This document shows positions 14,006-22,086 of a DNA stretch of 64,000 nt, one piece after another. This stretch comes from CAWCBG01 sp963793845. GTDB taxonomy: Bacteria > Acidobacteriota > Terriglobia > Terriglobales > Acidobacteriaceae. The DNA lies in contig CAWCBG010000002.1 in assembly GCA_963793845.1 (NCBI GenBank), forward strand, positions 186,001-250,000, written 5' to 3'. Below the pieces are notes generated by a model. That model saw only the letters and a list, made by a program, of their open reading frames with translations. It had not been told where the DNA came from and searched no databases. Every line of letters begins with the position of its first letter. The stretch's first letter is position 1. Made by a program: the position numbers and the translations under genes.

Positions 14006-15796
14006 CTACTTTACGACACCGAACATGGGCGAGTGCCGTCTCTCGAGAACCTTCCCATCGCCAAGGTACATGTGAACACCACACGGCAGGCACGGATCGA
14101 AGCTCCGCACTGCACGCATGATGTCGATGCCCTTGAATTTGTCCGGCCCATTCTCCTCGAAGATAGGCGTGTTCTGGACCGCATCCTCATAGGGACCCGG
14201 CGTGCCATAGATATCGCGTGGATTGGCATTCCACGGCGTGGGTGGATAGGGATGGTAGTTTGCGATCTTGCCCTCGCGGATCACCACGTGATGCGACAGA
14301 ACACCTCGTACCGCCTCGTGGAAACCGCAGCCGATCGACTCTTCCGGCACCTTAAAGTCGGACCAGGTTTTGGTCCGGCCGGCATGCAGCTCTCCCAGCG
14401 CCTTCTCCAAGAAGTGCAAGGCAGCCGCAGCCGAGTATGCCTGGAAATAGGTGCGAGCCCGGTCGCGTTCGATAGCGTTGCTCCACTTCGGAATCTTCCA
14501 CTCGAACTCAACCTCGGGCAGCGAAGTCGTCTTCGGCAGGTATATCTTCACGCTGTTGCCGGTCGCCTTCAGGTAGCCAGTGTCTACTAAGCCAGCCTTG
14601 GCTGTCGCCCAGAAGCGCGCGATCGGTCCGCCGCCCGTGTCAAGCGCGAGATACTCTCCCTTGTGATACCACCGCGGCGACATGACCCAGGTGTACTTGC
14701 CCGCGAAGTCCCGCTTCTGCGGTTTGGGAATGGTGGTCTGGTTCCAGGGATGACGCTTGTCCACCGGATTTCCGAGAGGATCTTTGGCGACGAAAGTCTC
14801 GCCCTCCTCCCAGTCGTCATAGTAGGAACTGCCCAGCAGGATGCGGATGTTCAGATTGATGTCCACCAGATTGGTCGTGACCAGTTCGCCGTCGACCACC
14901 ACACCCGGAGTGACGAACATCTTCTTGCCCCACTCATTCATGTTCTTGTAGGTGTAGTCGCAATATTGCGGATCCTGGAACGAACCCCAGCAGCCCAGCA
15001 GGATACGTCGCTGTCCGACCTTTTCGTAACCAGGCAGCGCTTCATAGAAGAAATCGAACAGGTCATCATGAAGAGGAACCACCTTCTTCATGAACTCGAC
15101 GTACTTCATCAGGCGAACCAGGTAATCGGTAAAGAGCTGTATCGTGGGGACAGTTCCGACGCCGCCCGGATAGAGGGTTGACGGATGTACGTGCCGGCCT
15201 TCCATCAGGCAGAACATCTCGCGCGTCATGCGGCTCATCTGCAGAGCCTCACGATAAAAAGCACCCGTGAAAGGATTCAGGGCGGTCATGATATCGGCAA
15301 TCGTTCGATAGCCGTGAAGGTTGGAATTCGGCGCATTCGTTTTCTGCGCCTTCGTCCACACGCTGGGATTCGTTTCCTTCACCATCTGCTCGCAGAAATC
15401 GACGCCGACCAGATTGTCCTGGAAGATGTTGTGGTCGAACATGTACTCGGCGGCTTCGCCGAGGTTGACGATCCACTCGCCCAGGTCGGGAGGTCTCACG
15501 CCAAAGGCCATGTTCTGCGCATAGTTCGCGCAGGTGGCGTGGTTGTCGCCACAGATACCGCAGATGCGGCTGGTAATGAAATGGGCATCGCGAGGGTCTT
15601 TGCCCTTCATGAAGATGCTATAGCCGCGGAAAATCGACGAGGTGCTGTGGCACTCGACGACCTGCTTATTGGCGAAATCGATCTTGGTAAAGATGCCCAG
15701 GCTTCCGACGATTCTGGTTATCGGATCCCAATTCATCTCCACGATCTGCTTTTTCTTACTAAGGGCTTCGGTATCGGTAGTTGTAGTTGTGCCCAT
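14006..15796 (-). CDS. hhyL: Group 1h-type [NiFe]-hydrogenase large subunit
   Basis: This is the catalytic subunit of a high-affinity, probably oxygen-tolerant uptake hydrogenase that oxidises trace H2. It has 596 aa. The N-terminal L1 motif is RICGICGDNHATC (residues ~77-89) and the C-terminal L2 motif is FDPCLPCGVH (~566-575), giving the four Ni/Fe-binding cysteines. After the L2 His a 21-residue tail (MYLGDGKVLERRHSPMFGVV and K) remains, to be removed by the protease encoded at 10101-10940. ITRIVGSLG near residue 27 is typical. The start has AAGGAGCG upstream, and hhyS lies 24 bases further upstream in the same operon. Assignment to 1h rests on overall resemblance and on the accessory genes. 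Confidence 0.96.
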   Translation of the reverse strand: MGTTTTTDTEALSKKKQIVEMNWDPITRIVGSLGIFTKIDFANKQVVECHSTSSIFRGYSIFMKGKDPRDAHFITSRICGICGDNHATCANYAQNMAFGVRPPDLGEWIVNLGEAAEYMFDHNIFQDNLVGVDFCEQMVKETNPSVWTKAQKTNAPNSNLHGYRTIADIMTALNPFTGAFYREALQMSRMTREMFCLMEGRHVHPSTLYPGGVGTVPTIQLFTDYLVRLMKYVEFMKKVVPLHDDLFDFFYEALPGYEKVGQRRILLGCWGSFQDPQYCDYTYKNMNEWGKKMFVTPGVVVDGELVTTNLVDINLNIRILLGSSYYDDWEEGETFVAKDPLGNPVDKRHPWNQTTIPKPQKRDFAGKYTWVMSPRWYHKGEYLALDTGGGPIARFWATAKAGLVDTGYLKATGNSVKIYLPKTTSLPEVEFEWKIPKWSNAIERDRARTYFQAYSAAAALHFLEKALGELHAGRTKTWSDFKVPEESIGCGFHEAVRGVLSHHVVIREGKIANYHPYPPTPWNANPRDIYGTPGPYEDAVQNTPIFEENGPDKFKGIDIMRAVRSFDPCLPCGVHMYLGDGKVLERRHSPMFGVVK

Positions 15797-15820
15797 TGCG
15801 ATCGCTCCTTCAGCGCAAAA

Positions 15821-16888
15821 TTAGGATCTTCCGTGATAACCGGTAGTGAGTTCGGCCCGGGTGTGCCGCCACTTCGGTTCCTTATTGAGAGTGGATTGGG
15901 TGATCGAACGCAGCGAGCGAATCGCACGCCCATACAGGCTCGAACTGCCAGTCGAGACGTGAGCTCCGGGCGGCTCGTCCATGAACGGCATGAACTTGTC
16001 AGGGAAGCCCGGCATGGTGCAGCCAATGCAAATGCCGCCAACGTTCGGACATCCACCAAGACCCGCCATCCAGCCGCGTTTGGGAACATTGCAGTTCACC
16101 ACCGGCCCCCAGCATCCCAGCTTCACGATGCACTTGGGAGAGCCATACTCCGCGGCAAAATCGCCCTGCTCGTAGTATCCTGCGCGATCACAACCTTCAT
16201 GAACCGTGGCTCCAAACAACCACGTCGGACGGAGTTGCTCATCCAGCGGGATCATAGGCGCCATCCCAGCAACCTGGTAGAGGAGGTATAGGACCGTCTC
16301 CATAAAGTTGTCGGGTTGCACCGGACATCCCGGCACATTCACGATTGGAAGCCCAGCTTTGGAACGCCAACCCCAGCCCAGGTAGTCAGCCAGTCCCATG
16401 CAGCCGGTTGGATTGCCTTGCATGGCATGAATGCCGCCGTAAGTGGCACAGGTGCCAATCGCCACCGCAGCCAATGCCTTCGGCGCGAGACGGTCAATCC
16501 ACTCCGTAGTCTTGATCGGCTGTCCCGTCGATGTGTCCGTGCCCATGGCGGCCCAATAGCCGGCCTTGTCACTGTGAATCTTTTCGTTCGGAATTGACCC
16601 TTCCACCACGAGAACAAAAGGATCGAGTTTGCCCTCTTCCGCCTGATAGAACGGCCGGAGAAAGTCGTCGCCTACTTCGTAGGCCAATACCGGATTGTGC
16701 AGGTGAACTTTAGGAAGACCTGGAATTGCACCGAGCAAAACGTCCTCGATGCTTGGCTGGGTTGCTGCTGTAATCGATACCGAATCGCCGTCACAGCCTA
16801 AGCCGGCTGTGATCCACACGATATGTACTTCGGCGACCGCTGGTTGTTTTTGTGTTGTCCGACCGTACGGAACCGCTTGCGCTGTCAT
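15821..16888 (-). CDS. hhyS: Group 1h-type [NiFe]-hydrogenase small subunit
   Basis: The electron-transfer subunit (355 aa) has three predicted Fe-S clusters. The N-terminus has no twin-arginine signal peptide, so the enzyme stays on the cytoplasmic side, as known for group 1h. The proximal-cluster motif reads AGLGCDGDS around Cys32 instead of CxGC. This is consistent with the 3Cys:1Asp ligation described for the Ralstonia actinobacterial-type hydrogenase. Further ligands are in GTCATYGG, VPGCPVQPDN, TVHEGCDR, CIVKLGCWGPVVNCN and GGCPNVGGICIGCTMPGFP. The ribosome-binding site is AAAGGAG. It is transcribed together with hhyL and lies downstream of a two-component system. Confidence 0.96.
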   Translation of the reverse strand: MTAQAVPYGRTTQKQPAVAEVHIVWITAGLGCDGDSVSITAATQPSIEDVLLGAIPGLPKVHLHNPVLAYEVGDDFLRPFYQAEEGKLDPFVLVVEGSIPNEKIHSDKAGYWAAMGTDTSTGQPIKTTEWIDRLAPKALAAVAIGTCATYGGIHAMQGNPTGCMGLADYLGWGWRSKAGLPIVNVPGCPVQPDNFMETVLYLLYQVAGMAPMIPLDEQLRPTWLFGATVHEGCDRAGYYEQGDFAAEYGSPKCIVKLGCWGPVVNCNVPKRGWMAGLGGCPNVGGICIGCTMPGFPDKFMPFMDEPPGAHVSTGSSSLYGRAIRSLRSITQSTLNKEPKWRHTRAELTTGYHGRS

Positions 16889-17237
16889 AGGCGGAGACTC
16901 CTTTCAACCTCGCTGGCATTGCGTGCTTCATCGTGGGTCCCGGATAACCCCGTTTTCTTCGACGCGATGCGAGCGACCGGAGGTGCCAACTTCGCGACGT
17001 TGTCAGTTATTCGTGCAGGTTCAAGACGAGACAGTTTCTATGAGCAACGGCCATTCGTGGTGCCCCACGCACCTTGAAGCAAGAATCGCCCCCTGCGAGA
17101 ATCGCTGCAACCTGATTCCCGTTTAGGGAAAACGCCGCACAGCGCATAGGGAATTGCCTGATAGGAAGTGCTAAGGTGAAGCCCCTAGCACGCGCGCGGG
17201 ATGTGCTGCGGAAGTGGGCGGGCGGGAACAGCAAGAA
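16889..17237. other. 349-base region upstream of hhyS
   Basis: This is the only sizeable non-coding gap inside the hydrogenase locus, so the promoter of hhyS is probably here. I found the AAAGGAG ribosome-binding site and one hairpin (17168-17191). I did not find a convincing sigma-54 box or -10/-35 pair. Confidence 0.45.
17168..17191 (-). terminator. Hairpin downstream of the response-regulator gene
   Basis: On the minus strand GTGCTAGGG pairs with CCTTAGCAC (one G-U) around a GCTTCA loop, beginning 47 bases past the regulator stop. There is no T-run, so it may be a partial terminator or an attenuator that separates the regulators from the hydrogenase structural genes. Confidence 0.4.
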
Positions 17238-17930
17238 TCAGGCTACGTCGACATCCTCGGAGATGCTCCACTGGATGGCGCGCTGCACCAGTTCGCGTCC
17301 ATTCTTGAGCGAGAGCTTTTCCTTGATGTGAGCTTGATAGGTTTCGACCGTCTTCACGCTGAGGTGTAACTCTTCCGCGATTCTTCGGGTGCTGTGTCCC
17401 TCGCCGATCAGCCGGAATACTTCCAGTTCGCGGTCTGACAACTCGGCGATTGGAGAATGCTTTTCGTTGGAGGAACCGTTGATGTAATGCCGCAGCATGC
17501 GGTTGGCGATTCGATCGCTGACGTACACCTTCTGGGTAAGAATCTGCCGCACCGCAACCAGAACTTTCTCGGTTGCTTCCTGCTTCATGATGTATCCGTT
17601 CGCACCTGCACGCAGCGCACGCTCGGCATAAATGGATTCGTCATGCATCGACAGGATCAGGACGGGCAACGAAGGATAGTGAGTGCGAATGGTTTTCAGC
17701 AGTTCTAAACCGTCCGGGCCATTTAAGGAGATGTCGATGATCAGGAAATCGGGTCTGCTCCCCTGGATAGCCTGAAGAGCGGTCCGGGCTTCTTCGGCCT
17801 CGCCGCAAACCATGAGGTCGGGCTCGCGGTTCATCATCAACGACAAGCCTTCCCGTACGATCGGATGATCGTCCACTATGAAGATCTTTGTCTTGCGTGG
17901 ACCTTCTTCTTTTGACTTGCCGGACGTCAT
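17238..17930 (-). CDS. NarL/FixJ-type response regulator
   Basis: A 230-aa two-domain regulator. The receiver (residues ~12-130) has the acidic pair in FIVDDHP, the phosphoacceptor Asp66 in FLIIDISLNGPDG, the Ser of LILSMHDES and the Lys of GYIMKQEA, so it should be phosphorylatable. The output domain is a LuxR-type helix-turn-helix: LSDRELEVFRLIGEGHSTRR followed by IAEELHLSVKTVETY. An upstream extension of 22 residues overlapping the kinase gene is unlikely. The kinase stop is 16 bases upstream, and the hydrogenase small-subunit gene follows downstream, so control of hydrogenase expression is the natural guess. Confidence 0.92.
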   Translation of the reverse strand: MTSGKSKEEGPRKTKIFIVDDHPIVREGLSLMMNREPDLMVCGEAEEARTALQAIQGSRPDFLIIDISLNGPDGLELLKTIRTHYPSLPVLILSMHDESIYAERALRAGANGYIMKQEATEKVLVAVRQILTQKVYVSDRIANRMLRHYINGSSNEKHSPIAELSDRELEVFRLIGEGHSTRRIAEELHLSVKTVETYQAHIKEKLSLKNGRELVQRAIQWSISEDVDVA

Positions 17931-17946
17931 GCTTTTTTTACTTCCA

Positions 17947-19509
17947 TTACTTCCTGCTGCTATGAACGGGAAATATACACCTAACCACGGTCCCACGGGG
18001 AGAACGGGATTCGATGTCCAATGTACCTCCGATCATTTTTGCGCGATGGCCCATGATATGGAGGCCCATGCCATTACTCTTCGAAGTAGCCTTCTTGCAG
18101 CCGGAGCCATCATCGAGGACGGTAAGCATCCCCCGGCCATCATTAGCGGTAAGCGTGATCTCGATTTTCTTTGCGTGGCCGTGCTTGATGGCGTTGCTTA
18201 CCGCCTCCTGCGAGATGTGATAGAGATGCGTGGAAATACTGACATCATCGATGAGTACGGGGGTGTCACATCGCAGCAGGCAGCTGACTCCAAAAACGTC
18301 TTCAACTTCCGAGGTCAGCTGCTGCAATGCGGACATCAGACCATGCGACTCAGAAACGACGGGATTCAACCCTCTTGCCAATTCGCGAGTTTTGTTAATC
18401 GCTTCATTGACCAACTTGACGATCTTCGCCGCCTCGGCAGCATACGGAATGCGCTTCTCTTTTAGCTTCTGTTCCTGAACTTTCGACATGAACGCAATTC
18501 CGGTCAGATGCTGCCCCAGACCGTCATGAAGATCCTGACCAATGCGGCGTTGCTCGCGCTCACTGATCTCCAGAATCGCCTTCTCCAACCGTTTGCGCTC
18601 AGTGATGTCGATGCCCGTGGCAATCACGTAGGCCGGCGTCCCCTTTCCCCCTCCCAGCGACGTACCCGACCAGGCGATCAGCCGGCGAGTACCGTCGTGC
18701 GCCAGCCAAGAACACTCGAAATCGTTTTGCAGTTGCCCCGCGCGCATCTTTTCGAATGCCATTCGGAATCCGGCGGCGTCTTCCGCAGGGATGAACAAAT
18801 CCCAAACATGCTGGCCCGAAGCGTGCGCGAATGTGCAGCCAGTGCTACGCTGGCAGGCGCGATTGAACCGGATAATTCGGCCCGACGGGTCCAGAACGAT
18901 AACCAAAGCGCCCACCGTATCCAAGATCGCGGTTACCACGTTTCGTTCCTGCTCCAGCGCTTCTTCCGTTTGCTTCAGGTCTGTAATGTCGAATCCCACA
19001 CCATGAATGAACCACGGGCTGCCGTCCTCCCGCCGGATCATTTTCGCCTCGCAGTGAAACCAGATCACGCGGCCATCGCGGGAGAGTACCCGGTACGCTG
19101 ACCGAAGCGGCTTGCCGGACAGAAACAACTCGGCCGCTTCTACGCTCCAGCGCTGCTTATCGTCGGGATGCACTTGAGCGTACCAACGCACAGGATCCTG
19201 CAGCCATTCTTCTTGTGTGAAGCCGAGCACCTCCTCGATCTGTGGGCTGACGTAGGCCTCACCGACCGCTTCATCGAGATAAGCCATGAATACGACGGCT
19301 GGAATTTGTTCGACGAGAGCGCGGTACCTTGCCTCCAGACTGGGCAGCTGAAGGCGCACGCTGCGGGGTCGAGGCTCAACCGAACCCATGCTTTCGACGG
19401 CGGAGAAACCCGTACTTTCGAAGAATACCCCGGCGAGATTCTGGAGAACGGCTTCAGCTTCGGCGTAGCCCGTACCTGGACCTACCGCATCTCGGGAATC
19501 GGAATTCAC
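17947..19509 (-). CDS. PAS-domain sensor histidine kinase (HisKA_3 type)
   Basis: A 520-aa soluble kinase with no transmembrane segments. Two PAS domains occupy roughly residues 58-178 (YVSPQIEEVLGFTQEEW, VHPDD) and 185-305 (ILDPSGRIIRFNRAC, ending GIDITERKRLE). The dimerisation/phosphoacceptor segment is EREQRRIGQDLHDGLGQHLT, with the His in LHD. The ATPase part has ISQEAVSNAIKHGHAKK, VLDDGSGC and MGLHIMGHRAKMIGG. It begins at GTG, 43 bases after the orphan small-subunit gene, and its cognate regulator follows. A cytoplasmic PAS sensor next to a hydrogenase could read redox state or a small ligand; whether the adjacent small subunit is part of the sensor is an open question. Confidence 0.93.
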   Translation of the reverse strand: MNSDSRDAVGPGTGYAEAEAVLQNLAGVFFESTGFSAVESMGSVEPRPRSVRLQLPSLEARYRALVEQIPAVVFMAYLDEAVGEAYVSPQIEEVLGFTQEEWLQDPVRWYAQVHPDDKQRWSVEAAELFLSGKPLRSAYRVLSRDGRVIWFHCEAKMIRREDGSPWFIHGVGFDITDLKQTEEALEQERNVVTAILDTVGALVIVLDPSGRIIRFNRACQRSTGCTFAHASGQHVWDLFIPAEDAAGFRMAFEKMRAGQLQNDFECSWLAHDGTRRLIAWSGTSLGGGKGTPAYVIATGIDITERKRLEKAILEISEREQRRIGQDLHDGLGQHLTGIAFMSKVQEQKLKEKRIPYAAEAAKIVKLVNEAINKTRELARGLNPVVSESHGLMSALQQLTSEVEDVFGVSCLLRCDTPVLIDDVSISTHLYHISQEAVSNAIKHGHAKKIEITLTANDGRGMLTVLDDGSGCKKATSKSNGMGLHIMGHRAKMIGGTLDIESRSPRGTVVRCIFPVHSSRK

Positions 19510-19552
19510 GGTCGATCGCCCTCTGACTATGAGGCAGCATTCGCCTCACGAC

Positions 19553-20638
19553 TTACGATTTGCGTCTTTCCGCGGGCTGTGGCCCTCGGCGAACCGCTTT
19601 GTCAATGTTGGATGCTTTTCGACGGCGCCAGCTCGGCTCCTGATTGAGAGAGGATTGCGTAAACCTGCGCAAAGCATGAATCGCTTTGCCGTAGGTTTGT
19701 ACCGCGCTCGTCGACAGCAGCGAGCCCGGCGGTTGATTCATGAACGGCATGAACTTGTCGGGGAAGCCGGGCATAGTGCAGCCGATACAGATTCCGCCTA
19801 CGTTGGGACATCCTCCGATACCGCCCATCCAGCCCCGCTTGCCCACGTTGCACTGCACCACGGGCCCCCAGCATCCCAGCTTGACGATGCACAGCGGCGA
19901 TCCGTATTCCTCGGCAAAATCGGCCTGCTCGTAATAGCCTCCGCGGTCGCAGCCTTCATGCACGGTTTGCCCGAAGAGCCAGGTCGGACGCAACTGCTCA
20001 TCCAGCGCAATCATGGGAGCGCGTCCTGCTGCCATGTAAAAGAGGTACAGCAATGTCTCCATCATGTTGTCTGGCTGCACGGGACATCCTGGGACGCACA
20101 CGATCGGTATGCCGGCGCTCGATTTCCACTGCCATCCCAGGTAATCGGCGAGGCCCATTGCGCCCGTGGGATTTCCCTGCATGGCGTGAATACCGCCATA
20201 CGTAGCACACGTTCCAGCAGCCACAACTGCCCACGCACGCGGAGCAAGGCGATCGATCCACTCACAGGTCTTGATCGGCTGACCGGTCGTCTGGTCGGTG
20301 CCTAGCGAGGCCCAATAGCCTTCTTTCTTGTTCGTCTCGTCTGGAATCGATCCTTCGACCACGAGGATGAAAGGCCCGTGTTTGCCGTTCGCCGCCCGAT
20401 GAAAGGGCTTGAGGAACTCCTCCCCGTTGGCTTGCGCGAGAAATGGGTTATGGAAGTTGACCTTGGGTATCCAGGGAATGCCGCCGAGCACGATGTCCTC
20501 GATGCTGGGCTGGGTCGCAGCGGTCATGGCGATGGTATCGCCATCGCATCCCAGGCCGGCCGTGACCCAGAGAACGTCAATCTCAGGGATGGGCCCGCCA
20601 TTTCGACGGCTCTTATGTTCCGCTGTGCGACTGCCCAT
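19553..20638 (-). CDS. Second [NiFe]-hydrogenase small-subunit paralogue without a partner
   Basis: A 361-aa close paralogue of HhyS (15821-16888), with the same Cys pattern: AGLGCDGDT, GTCATYGGIHAMQGNPTG, VPGCPVQPDN, TVHEGCDRGGYYEQADFAEE and GGCPNVGGICIGCTMPGFP. One local difference is GNPTGAMG here against GNPTGCMG. The C-terminus is longer and strongly basic (EPSWRRRKASNIDKAV). The start with GGAGGAG 7 bases upstream is preferred over a slightly earlier one. No second large-subunit gene is in the window; instead the kinase and regulator genes follow. It could be an alternative electron-transfer subunit for HhyL, a redox-sensing component, or a relic of duplication. No disruption is visible. 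Confidence 0.93.
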   Translation of the reverse strand: MGSRTAEHKSRRNGGPIPEIDVLWVTAGLGCDGDTIAMTAATQPSIEDIVLGGIPWIPKVNFHNPFLAQANGEEFLKPFHRAANGKHGPFILVVEGSIPDETNKKEGYWASLGTDQTTGQPIKTCEWIDRLAPRAWAVVAAGTCATYGGIHAMQGNPTGAMGLADYLGWQWKSSAGIPIVCVPGCPVQPDNMMETLLYLFYMAAGRAPMIALDEQLRPTWLFGQTVHEGCDRGGYYEQADFAEEYGSPLCIVKLGCWGPVVQCNVGKRGWMGGIGGCPNVGGICIGCTMPGFPDKFMPFMNQPPGSLLSTSAVQTYGKAIHALRRFTQSSLNQEPSWRRRKASNIDKAVRRGPQPAERRKS

Positions 20639-20895
20639 GAAACAGCTCCTCCCAGTCACCCATGCATTCAGGCTTTCGGATCGTACCCCGACCGTGCGAA
20701 TGCATCGGCCAAGTCAACTGATTCTCGGCCTTCGGACGCGGCGTATTGTACTCCGTTCAGGTAGTCCTGAACCGTGAAATAGTGCGACTGCCAACTCAGG
20801 CACAAGTTTGTGGGCGTCGGGGTCTCCCTTTCTGCGAAAGTAACATCTCACTGATATCTGCTATTCGTAATGCAAAAAGCAGTATGGAGGATTTT

Positions 20896-21018
20896 GTGAA
20901 GAAGACGTTTGTTACGGCGAGAAACGTGATTGGGATTGCCGGACTGGTGCTGGCCGGATACGTGCTGCTCACATCCATCCCAGACCTGGGACGCTACCTC
21001 AAAATCAGCAACATGTAG
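20896..21018 (+). CDS. Very small membrane protein with PDLxRYL tail (DUF6893-like)
   Basis: A 40-aa protein read from a GTG preceded by TGGAGG with 5-base spacing; an ATG 12 bases upstream would give 44 aa. It has a basic N-terminus, one transmembrane helix (NVIGIAGLVLAGYVLLTS, about residues 10-27) and the tail IPDLGRYLKISNM. The tail matches that of the 77-aa protein at 9845-10078. The two lie at opposite ends of the hydrogenase locus and this one is divergent from the orphan small-subunit gene. It may anchor a hydrogenase component at the inner membrane. Its size makes it easy to miss in automatic annotation. Confidence 0.7.
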   Translation: MKKTFVTARNVIGIAGLVLAGYVLLTSIPDLGRYLKISNM

Positions 21019-21061
21019 GGTTTGATGGGCGTCGCCGGAAATCGGCCAGAACTACTGCTCA

Positions 21062-21085
21062 GGGGCGGCAGCGAGCTGCCGCCTC
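21062..21085 (+). terminator. Intrinsic terminator after the small membrane protein gene
   Basis: GGGGCGGCAG (21062-21071) pairs with CTGCCGCCTC (21076-21085), one G-U wobble, around a CGAG tetraloop. It is followed on the plus strand by the T-rich TTGTTCATTCTTGT. It lies 43 bases after the stop and just beyond the end of the convergent gene, so it may act in both directions. Confidence 0.75.
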
Positions 21086-21089
21086 TTGT

Positions 21090-21992
21090 TCATTCTTGTG
21101 ACGCCGAGGTTATAACCCTGCCGGCGATTGAAGACGTCGGTGCCGGCAACGGACGATGGACCTGAGAGTCGCGCAAGAATGGTTGTAAAAGCTGGCCCAT
21201 CAAACCACGCGCAGTAGGCGTGTCAATGCCGTATTTGGCCGGCCACTGGTTTTTCGGCATGTACCAGGTGCCAAAAAGTTTATCCATCCAAGGCAACATC
21301 GAGGCATAGTTCCGGTTGATGTGCTCGTCGTTGGTGTGGTGCCAATGATGAAAGCCGGGGGTGGATATCAACCACTCCAGCCATCCGAAACGCCAACGCA
21401 GATTGGCGTGGATAAAGAAACCCCAAAGCGTGCCGACCAGCATAATCAACAGGGGCACAACATCCACCGATTTGCCAACCGCAGGTTGCGCAAGACCCAG
21501 CGCAAACAGTGGAACAAATCCGCAGAGACGCACGAACACGATGTCCACGGGGTGGGCGCGAGTATTTACCAGCCAGTCGATTTCCTCGGCGCTGTGGTGG
21601 ATCGCGTGGAAGCGCCACAGCCAGGGAATCTGGTGCGTCCAACGATGTCCCCAATAGAAACCGATCTCTCCCACCACCAGTGCCGCCGCGAATCGCTGCC
21701 ATAATGGCCAACCCGCTACCCGCAAGTGCAGTCCGGCAGGCACCAGGTAATGGAGACCCCAGGCAATCAGCGCCATGGGCACTACCAAAAGGGTCTTCGG
21801 TATGAGGCTGGTCAAGAAATAATAGGCAAGATCGGTGGGAAGGGATTTACGAAAAATCTTCTGCGGATGGACGGCAAACATTCTCTCCAGGGGCACAAAA
21901 ATCATCAGCAGCACCAGCAACCAGACGATCAACCGGAAGATGTCCACTGCGAATGAGGGCAGGTGGCGTTGCAGCTGTCGGAGAATTTCCAT
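21090..21992 (-). CDS. Sterol desaturase / fatty-acid hydroxylase family membrane protein
   Basis: A 300-aa integral membrane di-iron enzyme. Hydrophobic segments lie near residues 15-36, 55-80, 85-110 and 165-195. Three histidine boxes typical of the superfamily are present: HRWTH (~116-120), HAIHH (~130-134) and HHWHH (~216-220), with further His in HPVD and NDEHINRN. These bind two irons for O2-dependent hydroxylation or desaturation of a lipid. The substrate cannot be told from sequence; sterol-like, carotenoid, hopanoid and alkyl chains are all possible. It is monocistronic, downstream of a strong terminator. Confidence 0.92.
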   Translation of the reverse strand: MEILRQLQRHLPSFAVDIFRLIVWLLVLLMIFVPLERMFAVHPQKIFRKSLPTDLAYYFLTSLIPKTLLVVPMALIAWGLHYLVPAGLHLRVAGWPLWQRFAAALVVGEIGFYWGHRWTHQIPWLWRFHAIHHSAEEIDWLVNTRAHPVDIVFVRLCGFVPLFALGLAQPAVGKSVDVVPLLIMLVGTLWGFFIHANLRWRFGWLEWLISTPGFHHWHHTNDEHINRNYASMLPWMDKLFGTWYMPKNQWPAKYGIDTPTARGLMGQLLQPFLRDSQVHRPLPAPTSSIAGRVITSASQE

Positions 21993-22014
21993 CTTTGAGC
22001 TCGAACGAAAAGGT

Positions 22015-22046
22015 CAAAAAAGGTAGTGCCGCCATACGGCACTACC
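22015..22046 (-). terminator. Strong intrinsic terminator for the PEP-CTERM gene
   Basis: On the minus strand GGTAGTGCCG, loop TATGG and CGGCACTACC are followed directly by TTTTTT. The stem has 10 perfect base pairs. It begins 41 bases after the stop of the PEP-CTERM gene that ends at 22087. Confidence 0.88.
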
Positions 22047-22086
22047 CAGCTAGTAGGTGAGCATCCACTTCCGCCCAGGATAGCGC

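Noticed and set aside
15185..16291. 368-codon plus-strand frame across hhyL and hhyS
   Set aside because: It spans two real genes on the other strand and has no coherent domain.
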